A stretch of DNA of 64,000 bases from Eleusine coracana subsp. coracana (GCA_032690845.1 CM064427.1:20805164-20869163); one strand, 5' to 3'; positions 45,094 through 55,997 are shown, numbered from the stretch's first letter. A program made the numbers and translations. Notes: a model not told the origin generated them from the sequence alone.

Positions 45094-46641
45094 TCACTCC
45101 TTGTTAGCGGCCTTCTATAGGATTTCTTCTTGGAAAGGCTTAGGAGGTGAAAAGGACGTCATAGGCTTCTTCTGCCAGAAGTGATTTGAGGTGTTTTCAT
45201 CTTTATCAGATAGTCCTTCCTTGAATTCAACTAGCAACTCTAAAGTTATGATTCCTCCTACCTTCTGAGTGGTCTCAATAGTAGAACCTAAAGATGAGAT
45301 AGCTATAGGTTTGAATCTAGCTGTTGAGCGACCTCGTGGATTGGCTTGCTTTCCCCCTGGATAAATGGATGGTATCGTTCCTTAAGAATGGATCCAGGGG
45401 GTCAAACGGGAATGTTGCCATTGCTTCATTAAATGGCTCACCCCTTGGGAGAGATTCTGTCAAAAGATTTTCTAATTGACAGATTGAGACAGAAGATATG
45501 CCTCTCCCAAGTCTTATGTTGAGACTTCCTAGCTCGGTTCATCTAGGTATAGCTCATCCAATGGATTCCTAATCAAGATTTGGAAGTCATAGACCTCCAC
45601 TATATGGAACTATAGGATAGTCTCAACACTTTTGTGCTTTACAGGCACGTTTGGCAAGGTCCCAAATCCTTCTAAATGCTTGCCTAAGGGGCTCAAGAAG
45701 TATTTGCTATCGGTGCAAGGGGCTCTCCACTTATGAAGGCGGTTGCAATGGATTTGGATATTAAATTTGCACCGATTATGGGACTAAAAAGAACATTCCC
45801 CTTTATCCCTCTTATATGGCACTGAATGGTTGAGTAAGGGGGTCTTACCCAAATTATATCAGGCTAGTGTGAACCCTCATCCAACCATTCACTGCTCAAC
45901 ATGGCAGAGCACTCCCTCACATTCTCCTAGAGAAAATTGTCCTCTAGAGGATCAGGAGGAGAAAGAAGAACTGATGGGTTCCTCTTGCAAAAATAATTCA
46001 AGGCATCCCCATGGTCTTTCGAAAGACCTTCCTCGAATTTAATAGAGAACTCAGGAGAATTTTTTAATTGAGCCATAGGGATAGAAAAATGTCTTCCCCT
46101 GAGTTCGTTGTTTAACATCTCCTTGGTCGGTGCATCAGGGAAAAGTCTCTCCATGGGATGCCCGATTAAAATCAAGGAGAGTTTTGACATCTTTGTGCCT
46201 TAAAGACACATTGTGCAAAATCCCATATCCCTCTGAAATGGGTTAGGAGGGACATTAAAGAAATTTGCAAGTCGGTGCCAACGGTTCTTCACCCAAAATG
46301 GCAAAAGCGCAAGCATCAGAAATGATGTTGGCAACAACGGTGGGATTATAAAGAACATCAACCTTAACTTGTCTTATGAGGCATTGAATGGAAGAAGAAG
46401 GGGAGCTAATCCGAATTAGGTTCAGAGAAAGCTCAACCTCTCTCGACCACTCATTGCTCACGCTTGATGTTAACTCCATCACCGTCTCTTGGAGCAAAGG
46501 CTCCTTAGGAGGATTAGGAGAAGATACTGGGGTTGGTGATTTCTTTTGATAGCGACAACTTGAGGATTTCTCATGATCTTTTACAAGATTTTCCTTCAAT
46601 TGGAAAGGAAACTTTGAAGGTTCAATTTCTTCTTCCTCCAT
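45094..46641 (-). pseudogene. Gypsy D middle region: two more degenerate protease-like modules
   Basis: Frame 46255-46641 contains SIQCLIRQVKVDVLYNPTVV and ANIISDACAFAILGEEPLAP, parallel to the module at 44149. A frame around 45600-45880 gives IQCHIRGIKGNVLFSPIIGA and a SGEPLAP equivalent. Between and after them are Lys/Glu/Ser-rich segments. Stops and frameshifts separate all of these pieces, and no RT block is present. Confidence 0.6.
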
Positions 46642-46746
46642 TGCTCGTGGATTGGTTGAGGTCTCATAACATGAATCATTGGATAGACAAGGATTTGGCT
46701 TAGATCCAACTAGTGGGGTGACCTCAAAGCTCGACGAAGCGTCCTC

Positions 46747-47403
46747 CTAAGGGGGCTCTCTACAGTTGGCTATGAAAGAAGAGTTTTTGTGAATAAGGTC
46801 TAGGATAGCTCTTCTTTCTATAGGTGTCTTGTGGACGAATGACCCTCCGACGGTCACGCCGAGATATAGGGCAGACTCCATGCTTAAACCCAGGCAAAAG
46901 TGTTGTAACAACACGTGGTTAGGCAAAGACAAGTCAGGGCCAGAAGAGGTTAAGAAGGAAAACCTAGCTCAGCCTGCACCTTTGGATTCCTCCTTGCTTT
47001 GCTGAAAGTCAAGGAGCTCCCGTCACAGAGAGACGATACGTGATGTAGGATAGAATGTGAGAAAAAATTTATCTCGGAGTACTTTCCAATCACCATTCAT
47101 ACTCCCAACGAAATGAGTGTACCATTGTTTCGCATTCTCCATGAGGGAAAAGGGAAATAATTTCCACTAGACAGTGTCTTGAGTCATGCCTTTAAACAAT
47201 AGGCATGAACACAAATGCTTAAACTCTCGCAAATGATGGAATGGGTTTTTGTGATTTAAACCCAAGAACGATTGTTCCCAAACTATGGCTATAAAGCCAG
47301 GGCAGAGTTCAAAGCCAGATGAATGAATTAGGTCCACTAAGAGCGGTGGCTCGAAGAATTCGCCTTTTGGAGCAGAAAGGTTTTGAATTGTAGGTTGCTC
47401 CAT
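46747..47403 (-). pseudogene. Gypsy D gag
   Basis: A single frame beginning MEQPTIQNLSAPKGEFFEP carries the gag signature of Athila/Tat-type elements: FELCPGFIAIVWEQSFLGLN, HHLREFKHLCSCLLFKGMTQ and, after a stop, WKLFPFSL-type sequence. It continues to LPNHVLLQHFCLGLSMESAL. Three in-frame stops interrupt it (after QDTV, before RELL, before ARFSF), but I see no frameshift over 219 codons. Gag forms the cytoplasmic particle. The start lies about 90 bp inside the primer site. Confidence 0.78.
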
Positions 47404-47490
47404 TGGAGAAAAGAGATGAGAAATAAATAAAGTGAAATAAAAAGATACGAGGGCGAACTAGGTTCAAAGATCAAACAACAACCATTCCTT

Positions 47491-47502
47491 GGCAACGGCG
47501 CC
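47491..47502 (-). other. Primer binding site of gypsy D
   Basis: In sense GGCGCCGTTGCC, 8 bp after the LTR end. This is the core of the TGGCGCCGTTGCC site used by Tat/Athila-type plant gypsy elements. Confidence 0.82.
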
Positions 47503-47510
47503 TGAAAGCT

Positions 47511-48704
47511 TGTTGGGTATTTGACTAACAACAGAATAAATCCGTAAGCGTGCGGATAACGAAGTAGCTTTCACCTAGGAGTATTCCAAGGTATTGAATC
47601 CACAGGGAACGTGTGTGCCTAATCTTTTGTTCTAGTTCGACCAAGGACACCAAGATAAATGTGGCTTTGGGTAGAGAGGATTCCTAATGGTTATAAGGTT
47701 CTAATTAAGGTAAGGGTACTACTAGGTTGCTTGCATTGGGCATCCGTTTTTCCCTTGCATCCACAGTGCGATTCCGGCCAAGAGCCTACTATGTAGCCGA
47801 ATGTGGAGGATTTCAAGGGACAGACAGGGCTGTCACCGCCTACTGCCTACCTCAAGCAATCCATCGACTACGTGATAAACAAAGGTAACCTACAGCCTAG
47901 ACACCACGTCTATAATTTCAATTACTCCCTTAATCTTTAGCTACGATGATATAATACTAAGGTCTCTAACTAAATAGAGCGCTAAGCAAGCAAAGCAACT
48001 AAGTATAAAACTTAATTAAGAAGGAAACTTAAATACCAAGAAAGGAATCACGAAGTCTTACTAAATATGGCAAGCATCCGTTGAGGTACAAGCGTGGAGA
48101 AGAGGTGGATAGGCCCACTCCTTCTCCGGACTTCCCCTCACTCTCTCCCTATTTTCTAAGCACTTTGGCAGTGCTAAAGCCTTTAGGAAATGAAGGACTA
48201 AACTAATCTTGAAGTGTTGAGAGAGTGAGTCCCTTCCCTTCCTTTTATAGCTCCCAATGGCGGTTCCTGTAGTCAGTAACTTCCACCAAACGCGCACAAC
48301 CGACCTTGGGGAGGCACTAGGAGACGACACGTGGAGGCGGTGCACCAGGAGGGACCCACCTATTTGGTCGAACAGGGGTTGTGGGCCCGGGTGTCCTTCC
48401 TGCTCTAGGACTCTGATGGGTGGTCCCTTGTCCCTCTTAACACCGTAAGGCGGTGGGTTACGTCGGTTTTCTCCCGAAAGTGAACCAGTGGATCCTTGTG
48501 CTTGGCTCTGATTGGCCGAAAGTGTGCTTTCTCTCTTGATGACGTGAATTTTCCTTTAATTATGTAGAATAATCAGCTACAACAAATATTTACCAACACT
48601 TGTGGAAATTGGTACTAATAAACTCCTACCACTAAGTTGGTTCTTCATTTTATTGCTTTTATGTAGGTTATTGACGGTCTAAAATAGACATTTAGTGACC
48701 ATCA
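47511..48704 (-). repeat. 5' LTR of gypsy D
   Basis: Complete at 1194 bp; in sense TGATGGTCAC to TACCCAACA. A TATA box (ctataaaag in sense) is at 48242-48250. In the 3' copy at 25178 this box reads CGATAAAA, so it is mutated there. Confidence 0.9.
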
Positions 48705-48712
48705 AGAGAGAT

Positions 48713-49613
48713 TGAAAATGCATCTAGGGCCCTAATTTTATTTTCGTGATTGGCATCAATACAATTAAGAGTGGAGCAATATTTTTATTGAGCATGTGTG
48801 TAGGTGACTATCTAAATTTGATGAACAAAATGCATAGAGACAAAAAGGAGAAAAGAAGATGGCAAAGCGCTCCATGTTGAAATTCATAATGCACTCAAGA
48901 ATGAAGTTCATGGAGACTTTTATTTTTATATTGAGTATAGGAAAGCCGTACTATCAAGAGGGACACAAAAGTTAGAAGTGAAAGTGAACGAAGTGCTAGA
49001 AATTCAACCAACTCAGCCGAAACCACCTCCTCTGCTCTGATTCATCGGACTCGTCCGATGCATCGGACAAGTCCATCGGACTCTAGAGAACCTAGCATTT
49101 TTAAGCCATCGGACTTGTCGGATGAGCAAGAAATGTCCACGCATCGGATATGTTCATCGGATTCCAGAGGGCACGACATCTAGTTCCATTGGACATGTCT
49201 GACGACCATCAGACTTGTCCAATGGACAAAGAATGTCTGAAGCATCGGACAACTACATCGGACTCCAGAGAGCATGTCACCTTGATTCATCGGACATGTC
49301 CAATACAGATCTGAGAAATTTTCCTCTCCAATGGCTCTTTTTCTATGTGGGCTATAAATAGACCTCCATCTCGCCCGTTGGCCAGTTGGTCACTCATTCC
49401 ACTCAAACACACTCTCAAGCATACTTTGAACATCTAAACTCTCCACCCTTGCTTCCACTCTTGATTTGTGAAGGGTTTTAGAGATGATTAAAGAGCTTCA
49501 ACACCACAAATCTTCCATTCTCTTGCACTTGGTCCATATTACTCTTGGGAATTCGTACCCTTGACGGTTAGAGTTGCCCGTTGAGCTCCCAACTCTTGTG
49601 TTTGTTTCGAACA
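48713..49613 (+). repeat. 3' LTR of copia C, right end approximate
   Basis: Starts TGAAAATGCATCTAGGG, a start I recognise from grass Sireviruses, directly after a GAGAT that matches the end of C's polypurine tract at 24449. A TATA box (tataaata) is at 49353-49360. TCGGACATGTCCGA-type palindromes recur at 49040-49310. The right end is placed where CACTA transposase homology begins; it may be truncated. Confidence 0.78.
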
Positions 49614-50236
49614 ATTGACATTGAGAAAAGCCTTGTAACACAAAACAGTGGTGTGCTTGTCAAGGGCGATGGTACTACTGGCAACATGAATTGTTATGGG
49701 GTGATTAAAAGAATGATCTCACTAGAATTTCCTGGACAAAAAGAAGTTATTTTGTTCGAGTGTGACTGGTGTGATGTGCCTGCTGCCACTAGCAACAGAG
49801 GTAGAGGATCTAATAAGGATCAATTTAGGGTTATTGATATCGACACTACCAGATACAGGTATACGAATGAACCCTATATTCTGGCAACACATGCAGAACA
49901 GGTGTTGTATGTCAATCTAGTAAACAAACCTGGTTGGAGCAGTGTCATTGCGTTGAAACCAAGGGACTTGTTTGCCATGCCTGAATTAGAACTTGAGGAC
50001 AGTAATTTATTCGATGGACACCAGGATTTGACAAATTGGACAAGATCTGACAAGGAAGGCACAATCGGGATGTCTCTGTTATTGCTCAGGTGCAGACCCA
50101 ACCAGTTGATGAACTAGACGATGTGGTCTTTGATTGTGACGATGAAGATGACGAAGATGACACATACATTGATGATGGAGTTGTAGCACCAGTTGCTTCT
50201 GTGATACAAGGCGAAGATGATGAGTTTTTTATTTGA
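49614..50236 (+). pseudogene. TNP2-type CACTA transposase, C-terminal DUF4216 region
   Basis: QNSGVLVKGDGTTGNMNCYG, ISLEFPGQKEVILFECDWCD and YTNEPYILATHAEQVLYVNL are the recognisable blocks of the DUF4216 domain at the end of plant CACTA transposases. A one-base shift near 50070 moves to a frame with an acidic stretch and a DDGVVAPVASV-type tail, ending at TGA 50234-50236. The catalytic core is absent because C's LTR abuts. The acting protein binds element ends in the nucleus. Confidence 0.85.
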
Positions 50237-50626
50237 TACTTGTACGATGCTGGCTATGCTTGTCATGGAACTTGCATTTGCTGCATATAGAACTTATATG
50301 TTGGCCACATGGAACTTGCATTTCCATGATATACTTGTATGATTTGTTTGCCTTTGCATCATATACTTGTATGATTTGTTTGCCTTTTCATCACACCAAT
50401 ACAAACATAGCTAGAGAATAAGAACACCAATACAAACATAGAGAATAAGAACACAAATATAACATAAAGCTTATATATTTAGGAAGTCCACACCACCACC
50501 GGCATTTGATACTACATAAAGTACCTAAAATATGACAAGGCAAGCAACCACTACATAAAATATGACAGCAGAGGCAAGCAAAGCAGCAGCTCCATCATAT
50601 CCCATGGTCGTCCATGATCCTCCTCT
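50237..50626. other. Non-coding stretch with short tandem duplications
   Basis: ATATACTTGTATGATTTGTT is duplicated within 50330-50395. A unit containing ACACCAATACAAACATAG is repeated within about 50393-50461. No gene seen. Confidence 0.6.
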
Positions 50627-51527
50627 TCAGCTGGTACCTGAACCTTCTTCTTTCTCTCCTAAGCTGGTCCCATGACAGCAGAGGCGTGCCTCCAGCTTTG
50701 GCGATGTTCCCGGAGTGTAATCCAGCTCAATGTACAAGTCCTTGAGCCTCAGGCATAAAGTTCCGGGCTTCCTCCTGTGCCCCTATTTTCATAGATGCAT
50801 GCATCAACTTATCAATCATAAACAAACAGGACACTATCACCTAATTAACCATAAGGACTACTTTGATAAAATGAGGATGATAAGATGTGAACTACAAGTA
50901 CTAAAAACCATAAACCTACATGTGAACTTCAATTAAAACTGGATATACAGCATGCCTGGGTTCCCAAAATAAGGAATAATTTAAGGCATATGAACTATAA
51001 CCTACATGTGAACGACATTAACTAAGGCTGCATCAGGTAATTTCTATCAACATTTCAATCCCAAAACAATATTGAAGTATCACATTTCTACAAGATTGAT
51101 TGAATATGACAAAACTGGATAGTAATAAACAAACAAGATTGACGTTACTCACCCCTTCGACAATGGTCGGGTCGATCTCGAACTGGGGCTTCACGTCCTC
51201 GATCTCATCCATGACCGCTGGCGTCGCAGAGGAGGAGTGCCGCGCTGACGTGCCTTGGAGGGAGGCCGCACCCGCGGATGTGGCCGCGCGGGGAAGGGTC
51301 CACCTCCCAGAAGTGGTCGCGGCGCGTTTGGAGGGAGTCCGCTTGATCTTGGGCGTGACGCGGCACGTGGACATGGTCTCCGAGGCCCTCGCGGCGACGC
51401 CGGAGGTCTTCGAGGCGCGGCGGGAGGTCCTCTTCCCCGGGGTTGTCGCGGGCACGATAAAGGTCTTCTAGGCGCGACGGGAGGTCCCCTTCCCTGGGGT
51501 CTTCACGGCGATGTGATTCGACATCAT
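50627..51527 (-). pseudogene. Unrecognised two-exon gene remnant in the CACTA interior
   Basis: A GC-rich exon (about 51151-51527) encodes a basic Ser/Thr/Arg-rich protein containing the duplicated motif TPGKxTSRRAxKT. It ends EIDPTIVEG at a GTGAGT donor. An intron with AG acceptor at 50783-50784 leads to exon 2 (50627-50782), a 51-residue tail beginning GHRRKPGTLCLRLKDLYIEL. An in-frame TAG at 51468-51470 falls where the second motif copy has Ser (TCG). A TATA-like TATAAAG in sense near 51780 suggests a promoter. I do not recognise the family. The splice model is inferred from consensus sites only. Confidence 0.45.
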
Positions 51528-52444
51528 CCCGGACACCGTCGATGTGCGGTGGATGGCTGGCGACGCCGAGGTGGTCGACCACGTGAATCGGCCTGACGCG
51601 TCGCGAGCCTGCCAATGGGACTAATGCGTGCAGGGAGGCAGAGCCATGGATCGTCGCCGGGGGAGGCGGAGAAACCGGAGATTGGATTGGGGATTTTTTG
51701 AGGAGATGAACAGTTGCCGCGAAACTGAGGCTTTTGGGCGAGGTTTGGAAGGGGAGGAGTCGTTTCAGGGAGAGGGGGCCTTTATACATTCGTGGACCAA
51801 GAGTTTGGGTGGCCCATTCACATTTGCGTCCATGACATGCAGGTCCCACACATCGGCGCCTGTTGTCATTGACTCACTTACATGCGGGACCCGGGCCACG
51901 CATGCGCATTTCTCCCAGGTCGACGCGGGTTTTCTCTCTCGCTTACATGCGGGTCCCACATGTTGGTGCGGGGATTGTCGCCAATTCGTCCTCAGTTAGT
52001 CTTGTTCTTCATGTTTTTCATTCTAGATCTTGGGTGGAATCAATGAAAATGTTTTGATTTCGCATATGATGTCCAAATGAGATGATTTTTTTCTTTATTC
52101 TTAGACATCTCTCTAGCTATAGGAATTTCTATGGAATTGTTTAAACAACCTAAACTTGGTTGTGTTCATTCCACCTTGAACTCAGTTGAATGAACATGTG
52201 TCATGAGACCTTGTGTTGTTCCAATACAGATACATTTAATTTTTAAACAACAAAAATGTACAATGATGTGTCCATGCCAGTTGTTACACATGTTTGAGGT
52301 AGAAAAAGCTTAAATTTTGAAAAGGAGGCACAAGAATCAAAGGGAAATTCACTTTGAAATTTGAATCGATAGCAGATTCATTAACAAAGTTCACTCATTT
52401 CACATATAAACATGGTCATTTCTTCCACAGAAACAAGAACCTAG
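51528..52444. other. Upstream region of the 51-kb remnant and non-coding spacer
   Basis: 51528-51900 is GC-rich, with several overlapping open frames on both strands that look like compositional artefacts. 51840-51970 has repeated CATGCGGGTCCCACA-like motifs. 52000-52444 is AT-rich with nothing recognised. Confidence 0.5.
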
Positions 52445-53604
52445 CTACTTGCACGTGGTTGGGTGAAACCACATTGGCCTCTAGAGTGGATCACCAACGA
52501 CAGGGACAGAGATACAATTCATCGTCTTCTCATGCTGCTCATGAATGTTGAAAGCAGCACAGTGGCTGCCCGCCACATCAGCGATGTACACACGATCTCC
52601 CTTGAGGTCCCCATTGGGAGTCTGCACTTCGATGAAGAAATGATAAGCCAGCCCCAAGAAGAGAGACCTTCCATTGCCAAATTCCACAACAATCCCCCAT
52701 GAACCAGCAGCGGTGACTCTCTGCCAAACCTTTATGGCCTCAGGGTAGAAGTTTGAAATCTCATTTCTGGCCACCCCCCTGAACCTACTGTATCCATCAC
52801 CTTTCAGAACTACCAACACAAGATCACCATCCCCGGACGATGCCAAGAAGTATGTCTCCTTCCTGCACCATCCATCCATTGGTGGCGGCGACAAGTGACA
52901 TGATGTGGACAGATCTCCATTGAGGTCCCAAGAGAACAATTCACCCTTGTTGTACTACCACCAAGCTGTTGCCGACTAGAACTGCATCACAAAGTCCATT
53001 CCATCCTACAGGTGGACAACGCACATTCACCCAAGAATCCTCCCTAGGCCGTGTGAGAAGAATCAAGTCCCATGCCACGATGGCAATCACAAGGTATCCG
53101 GAGGGATGCCTTGGAGTCCTAGCCAACACAACCCTCTTCAAAATAGTTCTATTCGTATCATAGCCGACATTGTTTCTTAGATTGCTAATTAGCGGGACTG
53201 CTGCTAGAGAAGGGAGCGAGATGAAACCTGTGTTTATCAAATTGACAAGTGCCAAATTCAGATTTGGATCCAATGTCACCAGCCAGTCATCCTTCCCCCC
53301 AACCCATGAGTGACCTCTCAGCAAATCTGACTGACATTGGAATAATGAACCCTCAGCAATGTCATGCATTCCAAACTCACCAGCCATGACATCCCTCTCA
53401 ACCGACCAAGTACCCTCACCGAAGTGTGAAGTGATGAGGATGGGAGCGTTGGATTGGAGCAGATCAGGTCGACCAGAATACTTGACCGCATTCCTAAACG
53501 GACCACAACTAACACATAACCGCCACAGTCCAATAGCGTCGGCAGTAGATCTCTCCATAATCATCATGGCTAGGTCGGAGGTAAGATGGCCGAGAGAACC
53601 ATAA
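52445..53604 (-). pseudogene. F-box / DUF295 (KIB1-type beta-propeller) gene remnant
   Basis: The exon begins after a TTTTTCAG acceptor (53605-53612 in sense) with a degenerate F-box-like stretch (LTSDLAMMIMERSTADAI, GPFRNAVKYSGRP). DUF295 blocks follow: GHSWVGGKDDWLVTLDP, ILKRVVLARTPRHPSGYL and, after a one-base insertion near 52945, GELFSWDLNGDLS and KVWQRVTAAGSWGIVVEFGN. A TAG at 52481-52483 precedes the usual WF.P-type ending, which stops at 52445. In plants these are nuclear or cytosolic F-box proteins of mostly unknown target. Frameshift, nonsense codon and position inside a CACTA indicate a captured pseudogene. The first exon, probably near 54130-54310, is unresolved. Confidence 0.78.
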
Positions 53605-54663
53605 CTGAAAAAGACAATGACAGCCACTGTAAAGCAACACACAGACAACTCTAGATGCAGATAATAAATTAAACACCAAAGAGAACAGAATCATGATCAT
53701 AGAATGAGAAAACTATAATGCTATTGTTTGGTTTTGAGTTGGGGAAACTATAATCACAACTGCCCAAATTCAGTTGGGGAAACTATAATGATCTTATCAA
53801 ATATGGTATATTTATCAATATTAGACAGAACATTAATAAATATATAATTATTAAGGGGCACACAGACACTATGATGTTGCAGTTTAACTAGGTGTTGCAG
53901 TTTCATTTGCTTCTATCAATGCATTCTCTATACCAAAACCATACTAGAATGCTTCCTAACACCCACTCTGCATCTACTAATTTCTGAACATAGAGCATGT
54001 ACTCTGTCTTTGCGGCACAAAGGAAAATTCAATGTAACACAACAATATTACGATTTTTGCAGAGAAGAGGCGTATCATACTATTGAAGCGGAGCTTCCTC
54101 TTTGACTTCCTGTACTCCTTAGCCCCTCTTGTCACCTTCATCCGCCCCTTGCTGGAAAGAAGAAGAGGACGCTGCGGCGGAGTCATCACCGGCGCTGAGT
54201 GGTGTCGCACGTGTCACAGTGGTGCTTCGGCGATATGAATCCGGCAAGGGCTCTTCCGAGGTCCCTTCATCACGAGCCCTCTTGGTCGCAATGTCTATTG
54301 TAACTATCCCCCAATCCCTCCCGCGGTGAGCAAAATGCGAAATGAAAGCGGGGGAAAAACTCCATTGTAGAAAGCGAAATACTCATCGGTCCTAATCCGC
54401 GTGTCGCTTGCTTCAAACCACCCTGCGATTCCTCGGCATCGGGAAGGTGGTGGCAACTGCTTCGAGGGTTCGTGCAGGAGGGAGCGGCGCGAGCGTGTTA
54501 ATGATGATGAAAAGGAAACGACACCGATGGAAGTTAAGGGACGCCCCCAACGCTTAGCGATGACATGGGCCTGTTTCCAAATGGGCCAACTGACATAGGG
54601 GACAACAAAGGGGAACTGGGAAAGGAAACCGACGCACGAATGGAACATGGCAAATAATAAGTA
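53605..54663 (-). other. Putative intron, first exon and upstream region of the F-box remnant
   Basis: 53605-54000 is AT-rich and intron-like. 54000-54310 contains coding-like minus-strand sequence (KGRMKVTRGAKEYRKSKRKL in one frame, TKRARDEGTSEEPLPDSY in another), but neither joins the next exon in a clear phase. The rest is GC-rich with no feature I can support. Confidence 0.35.
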
Positions 54664-54878
54664 GGACCCACCAAATCCAGGCGCCCTAGACGCACCAAAT
54701 GACATGTGGGACCCGACAAATCCAGGCGCACGAGACGCACCAAGTGACAAGTGGGACCCACCAAATCCAGACACCCCAGACGCACTAAATGACATGTGGG
54801 ACCCATCGAATCCAGGCGCACGAGACACACTAAATGACATGTGGGACCCACCAAATCCAGGTGCACGAGACGCATGAA
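54664..54878. repeat. 45-bp minisatellite, nearly five copies
   Basis: Units start at 54664, 54709, 54754, 54799 and 54844 with GGACCC and share CAAATCCAGG and GACATGTG. The unit is a multiple of three, which is why an open minus frame with a repeated peptide crosses it. Confidence 0.9.
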
Positions 54879-55997
54879 CACAAATAGAAGAACAATTTTT
54901 CTTTTCAATCTCTGCATACAATTTGTAACTAGTCTTTCTCCCTCATACGAACTTCAAAATGTGTCATTTTTTTCCTACACCTTCATAAAATTGTGCTATA
55001 TTCTTTTATGCAACTTATTAATGCTACTATGTTGAAATATATTCTCGTGTGAGTCTGTTTCCACAATCCAATTTTTGAATTTAAATAAATGACAACTACA
55101 AGCAATATGTTCATACACTAAATGATGTCAAATGGATAGTTGATGAATACCGAAGTTTCATATCTCATCATGATCTACAATATTTATTTAGGTCATTTGG
55201 TCATTTTCAAAAGTGGTAGTAACATGTAGTGCAAACTTGACAAGTCTCAAACATAGTTTCTTAAACCTTGTGAGTGACTCTAGGATTAATGAGCAATGTA
55301 CACTACCCCTTTATCAAATGAAAAAAAGTCCTAAATAAATATTGTACACCTCGATGAGTCATGAATGTTTGGTATTCTTGACTTTTTTGGATGAAATCAT
55401 TTACGGCTAACAAAAACTGGCTTTTAGTTAACAACTTTGAAAATTCTATATTTGTAGGATTAAAACTTTGTCAAATGGATTAGTGACTTACATAAAGTTT
55501 GTGGAACTTGATGAGTTCTACAACTTTGTTATTGATGACTTTTTATTTTGAAAATATTTAGTACCCTAAAAAACTATGTGAATTTGTTAACATTTGAAAT
55601 TTAAATTTAAAGAGTTCAATCTAACTAGGAAGGGGAATGACAGAACATTTTAACAATTTCACTCGGATGGGGCATAGTACTGGCGCGGTAGTTTGGCTCT
55701 CTAACGCGTGGGTCTAGTGATGCTGGGGCCCACGAGTCAGTGATTGATCACTAAAATCGTCTCTAAATTTTTGGTTCCGAAAATAAGTGGCGCCGATTTT
55801 TCCATCCGAAACTTTTGTTCCGTGCCATACTACCACGCGCCACACCATCCATGGGCCCACATTGAAGCCTAAAAGCGGCATTATCAACTTGACTGCATCT
55901 TAGCCTCCCTAATCCCATCGCATCAGTTAGGGTTATACAGGCGCCGCTGGCGGCAAGGTGGTTTTCGTGATCGCCTTCCACCACTCAGGCGAAGAGG
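54879..55997. other. AT-rich spacer and 5' flank of the Ptta gene
   Basis: 54900-55650 is AT-rich with wording (CTACAACTTTGTTATTGATG, TCATTTACGGCTAACAAA) familiar to me from grass CACTA interiors. No gene is visible. 55680-55997 is GC-richer and is the likely promoter and 5' UTR region of the next gene. Confidence 0.5.

Larger units (their letters stand above)
24450..48704 (-). mobile_element. Gypsy D: non-autonomous Ty3/gypsy element with nested insertions
   Basis: The element reads on the minus strand. The 5' LTR is 47511-48704 and the primer site 47491-47502. A gag follows, then protease-like modules, a non-coding region and a polypurine tract (about 41862-41875). The 3' LTR is split into 41548-41859 and 24450-25333. 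The two LTR pieces sum to 1196 bp against 1194 bp for the intact one. The flanks share GAGAT (24445-24449 and 48708-48712), with three extra bases AGA at 48705-48707. No RT, RNase H or integrase is visible, so it depended on a helper. Confidence 0.85.

Noticed and set aside
51205..51849. A 214-codon minus frame and several plus frames in the same GC-rich stretch
   Set aside because: High GC removes stops in all frames; the frame with a GT donor and a repeated motif is the better candidate.
54304..54921. A 205-codon minus frame with a repeated Ser/Gly/Phe peptide
   Set aside because: The repeat comes from the 45-bp minisatellite, whose unit is a multiple of three; no domain or start context supports it.
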